Of a DNA stretch of 64,000 bases, positions 43,769-51,616 are shown one piece after another. Made by a program: the position numbers and the translations under genes. The notes under the pieces were generated by a model that saw only the letters and a list, made by a program, of their open reading frames with translations, made no database searches and was not told the DNA's origin. Position 1 is the stretch's first letter, and every line of letters starts with the position of its first letter. The stretch spans positions 148,275 through 212,274 of the forward strand of contig NZ_OPYN01000224.1 in the NCBI RefSeq assembly GCF_900277125.1, written 5' to 3'. This stretch comes from Pseudomonas inefficax (GTDB taxonomy: Bacteria; Pseudomonadota; Gammaproteobacteria; Pseudomonadales; Pseudomonadaceae).

Positions 43769-44506
43769 TCAAAAGCCATGCTGACGCATGAGCCGCGCAT
43801 AGCTGCCATCCGCCTTCATCGCCGCGATCGCCTGCTCGAACCGCTCGACAATCCGCGCATGCTCCGGGTGCTTCAGGCTGACCAGGATATGCAAGGTGTT
43901 CTCTGCCAACGGCGGTTCCACCAGCATCACTCCATCGCGCACTTCCGGCAGCTCGCGCTGCAAGTTGTAACGGGCCACGTACTCGTCTTCCACCGCCAGG
44001 CCCACCCGCCCCGCCGCCAGCATGCGTACCGCAGAGGAAAAGTTGCGCACCGCCACCTTGTGCAGGCGGGTGTCGCGGTCGAACTCGGGTGAATAGGCGT
44101 AATCACGCACCACAGCAATACTGTAGGGGTACAAGTCAGACTGGCGCTTGTAGCTAAACGCCTCGTCCTTACGCTGCAGCAGGCGAATACGGTTGACCAG
44201 GTAGGCTTTGGAAAATTGCCCGATGCTGGCGCGCGAGTCGTTGTACCAGGCGTTGATCAACACGTCGTAACGCCCCTCGTTCACCCCCCGCAGGGCCCGC
44301 GCCCACGGTGCCTCTTCTACCCCACTGGTGTAGCCGGCCCGGGCCAGTGCCGCGGTGACGATACTGGTCGCCAGGCCACCGCCCGGCATGCTGGCATCGG
44401 TGAATGGCGGCCAGTTGTCGGCAACCAGGCGTAGCGTTTCGCGCCCCGGGGCGGGCGTTGCAAGCATCATTGCCAACAATCCCAGAACACAAAGCAGTGG
44501 CCGCAT
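43769..44506 (-). CDS. Periplasmic solute-binding protein (SBP_bac_3-like)
   Basis: A 245-residue protein with a signal peptide (MRPLLCVLGLLAMMLATPAPG, cleavage near 21) and a bacterial extracellular solute-binding family 3 fold: LRLVADNWPPFTD at the start, VEEAPWARALRGVNEGRYDVLINAWYNDSR in the middle and a last helix ending SYARLMRQHGF. No ABC permease or ATPase gene is adjacent, so it may be an orphan sensor or binding protein. The ATG at 44506 follows AAAGGA. Ligand unknown; family 3 proteins often bind polar amino acids. Confidence 0.85.
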   Translation of the reverse strand: MRPLLCVLGLLAMMLATPAPGRETLRLVADNWPPFTDASMPGGGLATSIVTAALARAGYTSGVEEAPWARALRGVNEGRYDVLINAWYNDSRASIGQFSKAYLVNRIRLLQRKDEAFSYKRQSDLYPYSIAVVRDYAYSPEFDRDTRLHKVAVRNFSSAVRMLAAGRVGLAVEDEYVARYNLQRELPEVRDGVMLVEPPLAENTLHILVSLKHPEHARIVERFEQAIAAMKADGSYARLMRQHGF

Positions 44507-44661
44507 GCTCACGTCCTTTCGCAATGGAAGGCACACACTGCCGACGAGATTACACAAAGCAGTGGCCGAGGGCAGCGGCCAATAGTGTCATTTAGCCTCT
44601 ATTTTGGCCGTGACACATACATCATGCGATGATCGACGGCTCACTCAAGGAGTTCGCGCCA

Positions 44662-45114
44662 ATGTCAATCGACTGGCTCTGCAAGCACCACACCGATCTC
44701 AGCAAGGACCAGCTGTACGCCATTCTGCAATTACGCACTGAAGTGTTCGTGGTCGAGCAACGCTGCGCCTACCAGGAAGTCGATGGCCAGGACCTGACCG
44801 GCGATACCCTGCACTTGATGGGCTGGCAGGAGGACAAGCTGGTGGCCTACCTGCGCTTGCTTGACCCGCAATCCCAGGGTGGGGATGTGGTGATCGGGCG
44901 AGTGGTGACTTCAGCTGAGGCACGTGGGCTGAAGCTGGGGCACACCTTGCTGCTGAAGGGGCTGGAGGCAGCGGAGCATTGCTGGCCTGGGGTTCCGGTT
45001 TATCTGTCGGCGCAGGCGCATTTGCAGGGGTTCTATGCCCGGCATGGGTTCGAGGCGGTGGGCGAGGAATATCTGGAGGACGATATTCCGCATATCGGGA
45101 TGCGCAAGGGCTGA
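44662..45114 (+). CDS. elaA: ElaA-like GNAT N-acetyltransferase
   Basis: A 150-residue GNAT protein of the ElaA type. The opening WLCKHHTDLSKDQLYAILQLRTEVFVVEQRCAYQEVDGQDL is the family hallmark, and VVIGRVVTSAEARGLKLGHTLLLKGLEAA is the acetyl-CoA-binding motif A. The ATG at 44662 has AAGGAG before it; an earlier ATG at 44629 is less likely. The acceptor substrate is unknown. Confidence 0.88.
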   Translation: MSIDWLCKHHTDLSKDQLYAILQLRTEVFVVEQRCAYQEVDGQDLTGDTLHLMGWQEDKLVAYLRLLDPQSQGGDVVIGRVVTSAEARGLKLGHTLLLKGLEAAEHCWPGVPVYLSAQAHLQGFYARHGFEAVGEEYLEDDIPHIGMRKG

Positions 45115-45129
45115 GTTAACCGCTATCCC

Positions 45130-45217
45130 TGTGGGAGCGGGCTTGCCCGCGAATCAGGCACCGCGGTGGATGGCACGGGCTTCGCCCGTGTTCGCGGGCA
45201 CGCCCGCTCCCACAGGG
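45130..45217. repeat. REP pair 10 (with GCACGGGCTTCGCCCGTG hairpin)
   Basis: Inverted units at 45130-45153 and 45191-45217, of the TGTGGGAGCGGGCTTGCC type, separated by an extra hairpin GCACGGGCTTCGCCCGTG at about 45173-45190. The same kind of spacer hairpin occurs in pairs 16 and 17. Confidence 0.88.
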
Positions 45218-45236
45218 AATGCGTCAGCTTTTCGAT

Positions 45237-45533
45237 TCAGGGATAACCCAGCACCTCGCGAACCTGCCGCAAGTGCCGGATGATCCACTGCTTGTCGATC
45301 GCTCCCCAGTCATGAATGCGGTAATGCCCGGCGTGGTTGCGCGCGCCTTCCTGCTGTTCGAACTCGCAGACGATATCCAGGTCGGCCAGCGCCGCAATGG
45401 TGTCCTGAGCGGTGCGCCGGGGCATGCCGGTGGCCTCCATCAGGGCCGGTACGCTGGTCGCGGTCTGGCTGTCGATCAGCCAGGCCACGTACAGGCGGCG
45501 GTAGAAGCTGCTCTTGGTCTTGCTCACTTCCAT
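45237..45533 (-). CDS. Small winged-helix DNA-binding protein
   Basis: A 98-residue protein with one winged helix-turn-helix: FYRRLYVAWLIDSQTATSVPALMEATGMPRRTAQDTIAALADLDIVCEFEQ, then a wing and YRIHDWGAIDKQWIIRHLRQVREVLG. It has no effector domain. The gene is 12 bp after the YgjP-like gene on the same strand, so the two are probably co-transcribed. Targets are unknown. Confidence 0.78.
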   Translation of the reverse strand: MEVSKTKSSFYRRLYVAWLIDSQTATSVPALMEATGMPRRTAQDTIAALADLDIVCEFEQQEGARNHAGHYRIHDWGAIDKQWIIRHLRQVREVLGYP

Positions 45534-45545
45534 GCTGCGTGGTCC

Positions 45546-46046
45546 TTAACAGTTGCCCGGCAGCTCCCGATAGGTCAGGTAGACGCGCAGGTCGAATTCC
45601 AGTTGGTGGTAGTCCGGCTCCATATGCTGGCAGAGCTGGTAGAACGCCTTGTTGTGGTCGCGCTCGCGCAGGTGCGCCAGTTCGTGTACCACGATCATGC
45701 GCAAGAATTGCGGCGCAGCCTCCTTGAACAGCGAGGCGATGCGGATTTCCTTCTTCGCCTTGAGCTTGCCGCCCTGCACCCGCGATATCGCCGTATTCAG
45801 GCCCAGGGCCCGATGGGTCAGGTCGAGACGATTGTCGAACAGCACCTTGTCCAGGTTCGGCGCGCTGCGCAGGTATTGCTGGCGCAAATCCTGGGCATAG
45901 CCGTACAACGCCTTGTCGTTCTGCACGTCATGGCGGTCGGGGTAACGGCGCTGCAGGTACTCGCCCAGGCGGTCGCTGTCGATCATCTCCCGCACCTGCT
46001 GCTGCAGGTGCGGGGGGTAGGCTTGCAAGTATCGTAATACGGTCAT
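45546..46046 (-). CDS. YgjP-like zinc metalloprotein
   Basis: A 166-residue protein with the zinc motif HELAH (His121, Glu122, His125) followed by His131 in HELAHLRERDHNKAFYQL, as in the YgjP/DUF45 (WLM-like) family. Upstream RIASLFKEAAPQFLRMIVV is also typical. Peptidase activity is assumed for the family; some members have been linked to nucleotide hydrolysis. The ATG at 46046 is the likely start. It shares an operon with the winged-helix gene. Confidence 0.82.
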   Translation of the reverse strand: MTVLRYLQAYPPHLQQQVREMIDSDRLGEYLQRRYPDRHDVQNDKALYGYAQDLRQQYLRSAPNLDKVLFDNRLDLTHRALGLNTAISRVQGGKLKAKKEIRIASLFKEAAPQFLRMIVVHELAHLRERDHNKAFYQLCQHMEPDYHQLEFDLRVYLTYRELPGNC

Positions 46047-46085
46047 GGCGCTGCATTCGGTGTAACGAATGCCGATTCTAGCCAA

Positions 46086-48212
46086 TCATGGCCCCGGCCA
46101 GGAGAAAATCGCCGGGAAGCTGCTGGCATCCGTGGCGGTCATCGGGTAAGCCACCAGGAACCCCTGCACGTACTCACAACCATTGGCCTTGAGCCAGGCC
46201 GCCTGGGCCGGGGTTTCCACCCCCTCGGCGATCACCGTGATGCTGTAGTCGGCGCACAGGCTGACGACGCTTCGCACCAGCGCTGTATCCACCGCCGAAT
46301 CGGGCAGGCGCGCCACCAGGTGGCGGTCGAGCTTGAGTGTATCTATCGGCAGGTCGCGCAACATGCGCAACGAACAGTCGCCGGCACCAAAATCATCCAG
46401 CGCTACCCGTACACCCAGCTCGCGCAAGCGGTGTATCTGTTTCACCGCCGCATCGATATTGTACATCAGCGAGGTTTCCGCCACTTCCACTTCCAGTTGC
46501 GCCGGGTCCAGCTGGTAAAGCTGGATGACCCGGTGCAGCTCGTCGACCAGGCTGGGCATTGCGAACTGTGCACGGCTCAGGCTGATACCCAGCACCAGGT
46601 CCGCCGGGAAACGCTGGCACCATGCCTGGCGCTGAGCCGCGCCCTGGCGGTAGATCCAGCTGGCCAGGCGGTTGATCAAACGCGCCTCTTCCAGCAACGG
46701 GATGAACAGCCCCGGCGGTACGTCGCCGACACTGGGATGCTGCCAGCGCAGCAAGGCCTCGAAGCCACGCAAGCGGCCATCGTGGAAGCCGACCTGTGGC
46801 TGGTAAACCAGTGTGAAGTCTTGCTGCTCCACGGCCGTGCGTACGCTGTCCTCGAGCATCAGCCGCGAACGCGCCCGGCCGTTGAGCTCCTGATCGTAGA
46901 AGCGATACTGCTGGCGCCCCGCCTGCTTGGCCGCGTACATCGCCGCATCGGCCGCGCGCAACAGGCCTTCGACATTGGCGCCGCAATCCGGATAGGTGGC
47001 GATACCGATGCTCACCCCAAGGCTCACATCCAGCCCTTCCACCTGATGGCTGATGGAAATGCGCTCCAGCAACCGCTCGGCATAGCGCCCGGCCTGCTCC
47101 GGGTAAGGCAGGCTGTCGAACAGTGCGGTGAACTCGTCCCCGCCCATGCGCGCCAGCAACGCTTCACTGCCCAGGCAATCCTTGAGCTGTTCGGCCACCC
47201 AGTGCAGTACCCGGTCGCCCGCGTCGTGGCCGAGCGAGTCGTTGATGCGCTTGAAACCATCCAGGTCCATGTACATCAGCGCCTGCGCCTTGTCCGAGCG
47301 CTCGTTGCGCAGCAGCACACCTTCGGCGGCCTGGTAGAACCCGCGGCGGTTGAGCAGGCCGGTAAGCGGGTCGGTGACGGCCTGGTACTCCAGCTGCTGG
47401 TGCAGGTTGCGCACCACTGACATGTCCAGCACGGTGACTACCATGCCCTGCTGTTCGGCCGGCAGTGGCGCACAGGACAACGCCACCGGCACCAGTTCGC
47501 CGCCAAGGGTACGCAGCTGGGCATCGTGCACGCGGAAGATGCGCCGCCCCAGGTAGGCCTGGTAGAAGTCCGATTCGTTCCACAAGCAGGCAGTGGCCAG
47601 GTGCACCAGTTCGAGCAGATGGGCGCCCTGCAACTGCTGCACAGGCGCTGACAACAAACGGGAAATGGCCGGGTTGGCAAAGCTGATGATGCCCTGGGCA
47701 TCCACCACCAGAATGCCCTCGGCGGCGTTCTCCAGGATCGACGCGTTGAACGCCCTGGCCGCTTCCAGCTCTCGGGTCAGGCGCTGCAGCATGCGCCGGT
47801 TGCGCTGCTGGTCGAGCAGCGCCTGGACCTTGGGCTTGAGAATTTGCGGGTCGAACGGTTTGAACATGTAGTCCACGGCGCCACTGGCGTAGCCCTTGAG
47901 CACGGCCGCTTCGGACTGTTCGTTGGCGGTGAGGAAAATGATCGGGGTCAGCCGTGTGCGCTGGCTGCCGCGCATAAGCCGGGCGACTTCGAAGCCGTCC
48001 ATCTCCGGCATCTGTACATCCAGCAGGACCAGGTCGACATCGTGCTCGAGCAACGCGCTCAGGGCTTCCATCCCCGAGTTTGCCGTCAACACCTGCCAAT
48101 CCTGACGGGCCAGCAATGCCCGCATGCTGATGAGGTTTTCGGGGTAATCGTCTACCACCAGAAGAACCGAGTTGCCATCCACTAGCTGAGGTTGAGGGTG
48201 AGCGCCATCCAT
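46086..48212 (-). CDS. Response regulator with PAS, GGDEF and EAL domains
   Basis: A 708-residue cyclic-di-GMP signalling protein. The receiver domain (about 15-130) has Asp21, Asp22, phospho-acceptor Asp65, Thr95 and Lys118. A PAS domain follows (about 150-270). The diguanylate cyclase domain has an intact active-site motif GGDEF at 357-361. The phosphodiesterase-type domain has Glu485 in EALLRW, DDFGAGDCSL, LKLDR and AEGVET, but the metal-binding Asn of the usual VNLS motif is Ser544 (GISLS). Phosphorylation probably switches c-di-GMP synthesis, with the EAL part possibly impaired or regulatory. No cognate histidine kinase is adjacent. Confidence 0.9.
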   Translation of the reverse strand: MDGAHPQPQLVDGNSVLLVVDDYPENLISMRALLARQDWQVLTANSGMEALSALLEHDVDLVLLDVQMPEMDGFEVARLMRGSQRTRLTPIIFLTANEQSEAAVLKGYASGAVDYMFKPFDPQILKPKVQALLDQQRNRRMLQRLTRELEAARAFNASILENAAEGILVVDAQGIISFANPAISRLLSAPVQQLQGAHLLELVHLATACLWNESDFYQAYLGRRIFRVHDAQLRTLGGELVPVALSCAPLPAEQQGMVVTVLDMSVVRNLHQQLEYQAVTDPLTGLLNRRGFYQAAEGVLLRNERSDKAQALMYMDLDGFKRINDSLGHDAGDRVLHWVAEQLKDCLGSEALLARMGGDEFTALFDSLPYPEQAGRYAERLLERISISHQVEGLDVSLGVSIGIATYPDCGANVEGLLRAADAAMYAAKQAGRQQYRFYDQELNGRARSRLMLEDSVRTAVEQQDFTLVYQPQVGFHDGRLRGFEALLRWQHPSVGDVPPGLFIPLLEEARLINRLASWIYRQGAAQRQAWCQRFPADLVLGISLSRAQFAMPSLVDELHRVIQLYQLDPAQLEVEVAETSLMYNIDAAVKQIHRLRELGVRVALDDFGAGDCSLRMLRDLPIDTLKLDRHLVARLPDSAVDTALVRSVVSLCADYSITVIAEGVETPAQAAWLKANGCEYVQGFLVAYPMTATDASSFPAIFSWPGP

Positions 48213-48251
48213 GCTGCTTCTCTGTTATGTGACCGACTTCAATATACGGTT

Positions 48252-48286
48252 GGATCCACTAGTACTCTAGACCTGAGCGGATAACA
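48252..48286. other. Polylinker-like sequence upstream of the GGDEF-EAL gene
   Basis: GGATCC (48252-48257) abuts ACTAGT (48258-48263), with TCTAGA two bases later (48266-48271), followed by TGAGCGGATAACA (48274-48286). The first twelve bases equal the BamHI-SpeI part of common cloning polylinkers, and the last thirteen match part of the lac operator. This may be chance, a scar of engineering or an assembly artefact. The rest of the 322 bp gap (48213-48534) holds a REP pair and a terminator. Confidence 0.6.
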
Positions 48287-48361
48287 CGCAATGCAATCAG
48301 AACGCTATCAGTGCCTCAACTCTACGGTAGCCGACTAACGGTCGCTTTGCAGGGAATATGT

Positions 48362-48457
48362 GCCGGCCTCTTCGCGGGCATGCCCGCTCCCACAGGTACT
48401 GCACGGTCTGGAGATTTGCATGCTCCCTGTGGGAGCGGGCGCGCCCGCGAAGAGGCC
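48362..48457. repeat. REP pair 11
   Basis: Inverted units at 48362-48396 and 48426-48457, with GGCCTCTTCGCGGGC outer arms around TGTGGGAGCGGGCGCGCC. It is next to the fba terminator. Confidence 0.9.
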
Positions 48458-48490
48458 ATCACCGATGCCAGGTTCTAACACCCAAAAATG

Positions 48491-48518
48491 AAAAAGCCCG
48501 CATCGCTGCGGGCTTTTT
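48491..48518 (-). terminator. Rho-independent terminator of fba
   Basis: AAAAAGCCCGCATCGCTGCG is followed by GGCTTTTT. The stem AGCCCGC/GCGGGCT with flanking A and T runs can work in both directions; it lies 16 bp beyond the fba stop on the minus strand. Confidence 0.88.
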
Positions 48519-48534
48519 CATCAATGCCAGAAGA

Positions 48535-49599
48535 TCAGTTGACCTTGGCGGCCAGCTCACCTTTCAGGTAGCGCTGGAACATGCCTTCCAGGGAGATCGG
48601 CTTGATCTTCGAGGCATTGCCAGCCGTGCCGAAGGCTTCGTAACGGGCGATACAAACGTCACGCATGGCCTTGACGGTTTCACCGAAGAACTTGCGCGGG
48701 TCGAACTCGCTCGGGTTCTGCGCCATCAGGCGGCGCATGGCACCGGTGGAGGCCAGACGCAGGTCGGTGTCGATGTTGACCTTGCGCACGCCGTGCTTGA
48801 TACCTTCGACGATTTCCTCGACCGGTACACCGTAGGTTTCCTTGATGTCGCCGCCGTACTGGTTGATGATCGCCAGCCACTCTTGCGGTACCGAGGACGA
48901 ACCGTGCATCACCAGGTGGGTATTGGGGATGCGCTTGTGGATTTCCTTGATGCGGTCGATGGCCAGCACGTCACCGGTTGGTGGCTTGGTGAACTTGTAG
49001 GCACCGTGGCTGGTACCGATGGCAATCGCCAGGGCGTCGACCTGGGTCTTCTTGACGAAGTCGGCGGCCTCTTCCGGGTCAGTCAGCATCTGGCTGTGGT
49101 CCAGCACGCCTTCGGCGCCAATACCGTCTTCTTCACCGGCCATGCCGGTTTCCAGCGAACCCAGGCAGCCCAGCTCGCCTTCTACCGAAACGCCGCAGGC
49201 GTGTGCCATGGCAACGGTCTGCTGGGTAACGCGGACGTTGTATTCGTAGTCGGTCGGGGTCTTGCCGTCTTCACCCAGCGAGCCGTCCATCATCACCGAG
49301 CTGAAACCCAGCTGGATCGAGCGCTGGCAGACGTCGGGGCTGGTGCCGTGGTCCTGGTGCATGCACACCGGGATATGCGGGAATTCTTCGATGGCTGCCA
49401 GGATCAAGTGACGCAGGAACGGCGCACCGGCGTATTTGCGGGCACCGGCCGAAGCCTGGACGATCACCGGGGAGTCGGTCTTGTCGGCCGCTTCCATGAT
49501 GGCGCGCATCTGCTCGAGGTTGTTGACGTTGAAAGCTGGTACGCCGTAACCGAACTCGGCGGCGTGGTCCAGCATCTGGCGCATGCTAATGAGTGCCAT
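48535..49599 (-). CDS. fba: Fructose-1,6-bisphosphate aldolase, class II
   Basis: A 354-residue zinc-dependent aldolase that interconverts fructose-1,6-bisphosphate with dihydroxyacetone phosphate and glyceraldehyde-3-phosphate. It starts MALISMRQMLDHAAEFGYGVPAFNVNN and has CMHQDHGTSPDVCQRSIQLGFSSVMMDGS, with the zinc-binding His and catalytic Asp, and LVMHGSSSVPQEW. The ATG at 49599 is family-standard. In pseudomonads, which lack phosphofructokinase, it serves gluconeogenesis and the cyclic Entner-Doudoroff route. It is followed by its own terminator. Confidence 0.96.
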   Translation of the reverse strand: MALISMRQMLDHAAEFGYGVPAFNVNNLEQMRAIMEAADKTDSPVIVQASAGARKYAGAPFLRHLILAAIEEFPHIPVCMHQDHGTSPDVCQRSIQLGFSSVMMDGSLGEDGKTPTDYEYNVRVTQQTVAMAHACGVSVEGELGCLGSLETGMAGEEDGIGAEGVLDHSQMLTDPEEAADFVKKTQVDALAIAIGTSHGAYKFTKPPTGDVLAIDRIKEIHKRIPNTHLVMHGSSSVPQEWLAIINQYGGDIKETYGVPVEEIVEGIKHGVRKVNIDTDLRLASTGAMRRLMAQNPSEFDPRKFFGETVKAMRDVCIARYEAFGTAGNASKIKPISLEGMFQRYLKGELAAKVN

Positions 49600-49699
49600 T
49601 GTGTATCTCTCTCCCGACAAGCGTCGTTTGTTTCGTGCAAGCCTGCCGCAGGGGCGGTTGCTGTTCAAGTAGTGTGGGCCACCCTCGCGGCCCGGCCAG

Positions 49700-50029
49700 T
49701 CACGGTGCCTTGCAGCCCCGCCCAATCAGATCGTTGGTTGCCACCCAGTACACCAGGCCTTCTTCGCCCTTGGTATGGAAGGCCAGCATGCCATCGCTGT
49801 ACAGCGCACCCGAGGCACCCGGCTCGGCCTTGAGCCGGTAGACCTGGTCGCCGCCACCAAGACGCACATCGACCTGGTCGCGCTGCGCATCGGCGAAGCG
49901 CCACAGCACTTCAGCCTGGGAGTCGCAGACCCAACGGGTCCATTCGTCTGCCGGGGCGGGTTGCGCCGGCTTCAGTAGCGAGCATCCTGCCAGTGTCGCC
50001 AGGGCCGTCACGGCCAAAAGCGCTTTCAT
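49700..50029 (-). CDS. MliC-like lipoprotein (C-type lysozyme inhibitor domain)
   Basis: A 109-residue lipoprotein with signal peptide and lipobox LAGC (Cys16). The mature part, with WVCDSQAEVLWRFADAQRDQVDVRLGGGDQVYRLKAEPGASGALYSDGMLAFHTKGEEGLVYW, resembles MliC/PliC inhibitors of C-type lysozyme, including the SDG.L.FHTKG-like loop. It would sit in the envelope facing the periplasm. It lies 100 bp upstream of fba on the same strand. Confidence 0.8.
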   Translation of the reverse strand: MKALLAVTALATLAGCSLLKPAQPAPADEWTRWVCDSQAEVLWRFADAQRDQVDVRLGGGDQVYRLKAEPGASGALYSDGMLAFHTKGEEGLVYWVATNDLIGRGCKAP

Positions 50030-50045
50030 TCAGTTTCCTCGATTG

Positions 50046-50145
50046 GGGGCTGCTGTGCAGCCCTTCGCGGGCTTGCCCGCTCCCACAGGTCAAGCGCTGT
50101 ACCTGTGGGAGCGGGCAAGCCCGCGAAGGGCCGCACAGCGGCCCC
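50046..50145. repeat. REP pair 12
   Basis: Inverted units at 50046-50088 and 50103-50145 of the TGTGGGAGCGGGCAAGCC type, with complementary outer arms GGGCTGCTGTGCAGCCC and GGGCCGCACAGCGGCCC. Between the two small lipoprotein genes. Confidence 0.9.
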
Positions 50146-50189
50146 TACCTCAAGACCACAAATCAGCCTTCAGGTTGCCTGTTACCCGA

Positions 50190-50408
50190 TCAAGGGCAAC
50201 CTGGCGCCTTGCGCTGGTGGTCTTCGTCGTACTTTTCCAGGCCTTCCGGGCCCACGCGCTTGCTGATGACCGGCACAGTCTCGGCCTGCCACTCGGACTG
50301 GTAGCAACCGCCCTTGGGCGACCGCGCCGGGTCGGCATCCGAGGCCGGGCTGCCGGCGCATGCGCTCAGCAAGCCAGCCAGCATCATCACAGGCAATTGC
50401 TTGACCAT
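50190..50408 (-). CDS. Small putative lipoprotein
   Basis: A 72-residue protein starting at ATG 50408 behind GGGAGTGG. It has a signal peptide with lipobox LLSAC (Cys17), then a short mature part with GGCYQSEWQAETVPVISKRVGPEGLEKYDEDHQ and a C-terminal Cys. It has no recognised domain. It lies 32 bp downstream of pgk on the same strand and may be transcribed with it. The clear lipobox and ribosome-binding site favour a real gene. Confidence 0.72.
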   Translation of the reverse strand: MVKQLPVMMLAGLLSACAGSPASDADPARSPKGGCYQSEWQAETVPVISKRVGPEGLEKYDEDHQRKAPGCP

Positions 50409-50440
50409 CTGGCCACTCCCTTTGCCAAGCGCCGACGTCA

Positions 50441-51604
50441 TCAGGCCTTGGCCCGCTCTTCCAGAATCGCCACGGCCGGCAGGACCTTGCCCTCGACGAA
50501 CTCGAGGAAGGCGCCACCACCGGTAGAAATGTAGGAGATATCGGCGCCAACGCCATATTTGTCGATGGCTGCCAGGGTGTCCCCGCCGCCGGCAATGGAG
50601 AACGCGGCGCTGTCGGCGATGGCCTTGGCCAGTACCTTGGTGCCGTTGCCGAACTGGTCGAACTCGAACACGCCGACCGGGCCGTTCCACAGGATGGTCT
50701 TCGACGACTTCAGCAGCTCGGCGAAATTGGCTGCGGTTTGCGGGCCGATGTCCAGGATCATGTCGTCGGCGGCAACGTCGGCAATGGCCTTGACGGTGGC
50801 TTCGGCGCTCTCGGCGAACTCTTTGGCAACCACCACGTCGACCGGCAGAGGCACGCTGACCTTGGCGGCGATGGCCTTGGCGGTGTCGACCAGGTCAGGC
50901 TCGTACAGCGACTTGCCTACCGGATGGCCGGCTGCGGCCAGGAAGGTGTTGGCAATGCCGCCACCGACGATCAGCTGGTCGCAGACCGAGCTCAGGCTGT
51001 TCAGCACGTCCAGCTTGGTGGAAACCTTGGAACCGGCAACGATGGCCGCCATCGGCTTGGCGGGGGCCTTCAGGGCCTTGCCCAGGGCGTCCAGCTCGGC
51101 AGCCAGCAGCGGGCCGGCAGCAGCGACCTTGGCGAACTTGGCAACGCCATGGGTAGAACCTTCGGCACGGTGGGCAGTACCGAATGCGTCCATGACGAAC
51201 ACGTCGCACAGGGCGGCGTATTTCTGCGCCAGTTCGTCGGCGTTCTTCTTCTCACCCTTGTTGAAGCGCACGTTCTCGAACAGCACCAGGTCACCAGCAT
51301 TGACCTCGACACCGTCCAGGTAATCGGCAACCAGTGGCACGTCGCGGCCCAGGGCCTTGCTCAGGTAGTCTGCGACCGGCTTTAGGCTGTTCTCGGCAGA
51401 GAACTCACCCTCGGTCGGGCGGCCCAGGTGCGAGCAGACCATTACCGCCGCGCCCTTCTCCAGGGCCAGCTTGATGGTCGGCAGCGCTGCCAGGATACGC
51501 GCGTCGCTGGCTACCACACCGTCCTTCACAGGCACGTTGAGGTCTTCGCGGATCAGTACGCGCTTACCTTGCAGGTCGAGGTCGGTCATCTTCAACACGG
51601 TCAT
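50441..51604 (-). CDS. pgk: Phosphoglycerate kinase
   Basis: A 387-residue glycolytic kinase (1,3-bisphosphoglycerate + ADP to 3-phosphoglycerate + ATP). It has the N-terminal substrate motif KRVLIREDLNVPV, AVMVCSHLGRPTEGEFS, the hinge and nucleotide region MAAIVAGSKVSTKLDVLNSL, and C-terminal GGGDTLAAIDKYGVGADISYISTGGGAFLEFVEGK. It follows epd by 12 bp, so epd-pgk is one transcript, an arrangement found in many proteobacteria. Confidence 0.97.
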   Translation of the reverse strand: MTVLKMTDLDLQGKRVLIREDLNVPVKDGVVASDARILAALPTIKLALEKGAAVMVCSHLGRPTEGEFSAENSLKPVADYLSKALGRDVPLVADYLDGVEVNAGDLVLFENVRFNKGEKKNADELAQKYAALCDVFVMDAFGTAHRAEGSTHGVAKFAKVAAAGPLLAAELDALGKALKAPAKPMAAIVAGSKVSTKLDVLNSLSSVCDQLIVGGGIANTFLAAAGHPVGKSLYEPDLVDTAKAIAAKVSVPLPVDVVVAKEFAESAEATVKAIADVAADDMILDIGPQTAANFAELLKSSKTILWNGPVGVFEFDQFGNGTKVLAKAIADSAAFSIAGGGDTLAAIDKYGVGADISYISTGGGAFLEFVEGKVLPAVAILEERAKA

Positions 51605-51616
51605 GAATGCAGTCCT

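Noticed and set aside
48358..49833. Open frame antisense to fba
   Set aside because: It starts inside a REP pair and mirrors the fba reading frame; fba is unambiguous.
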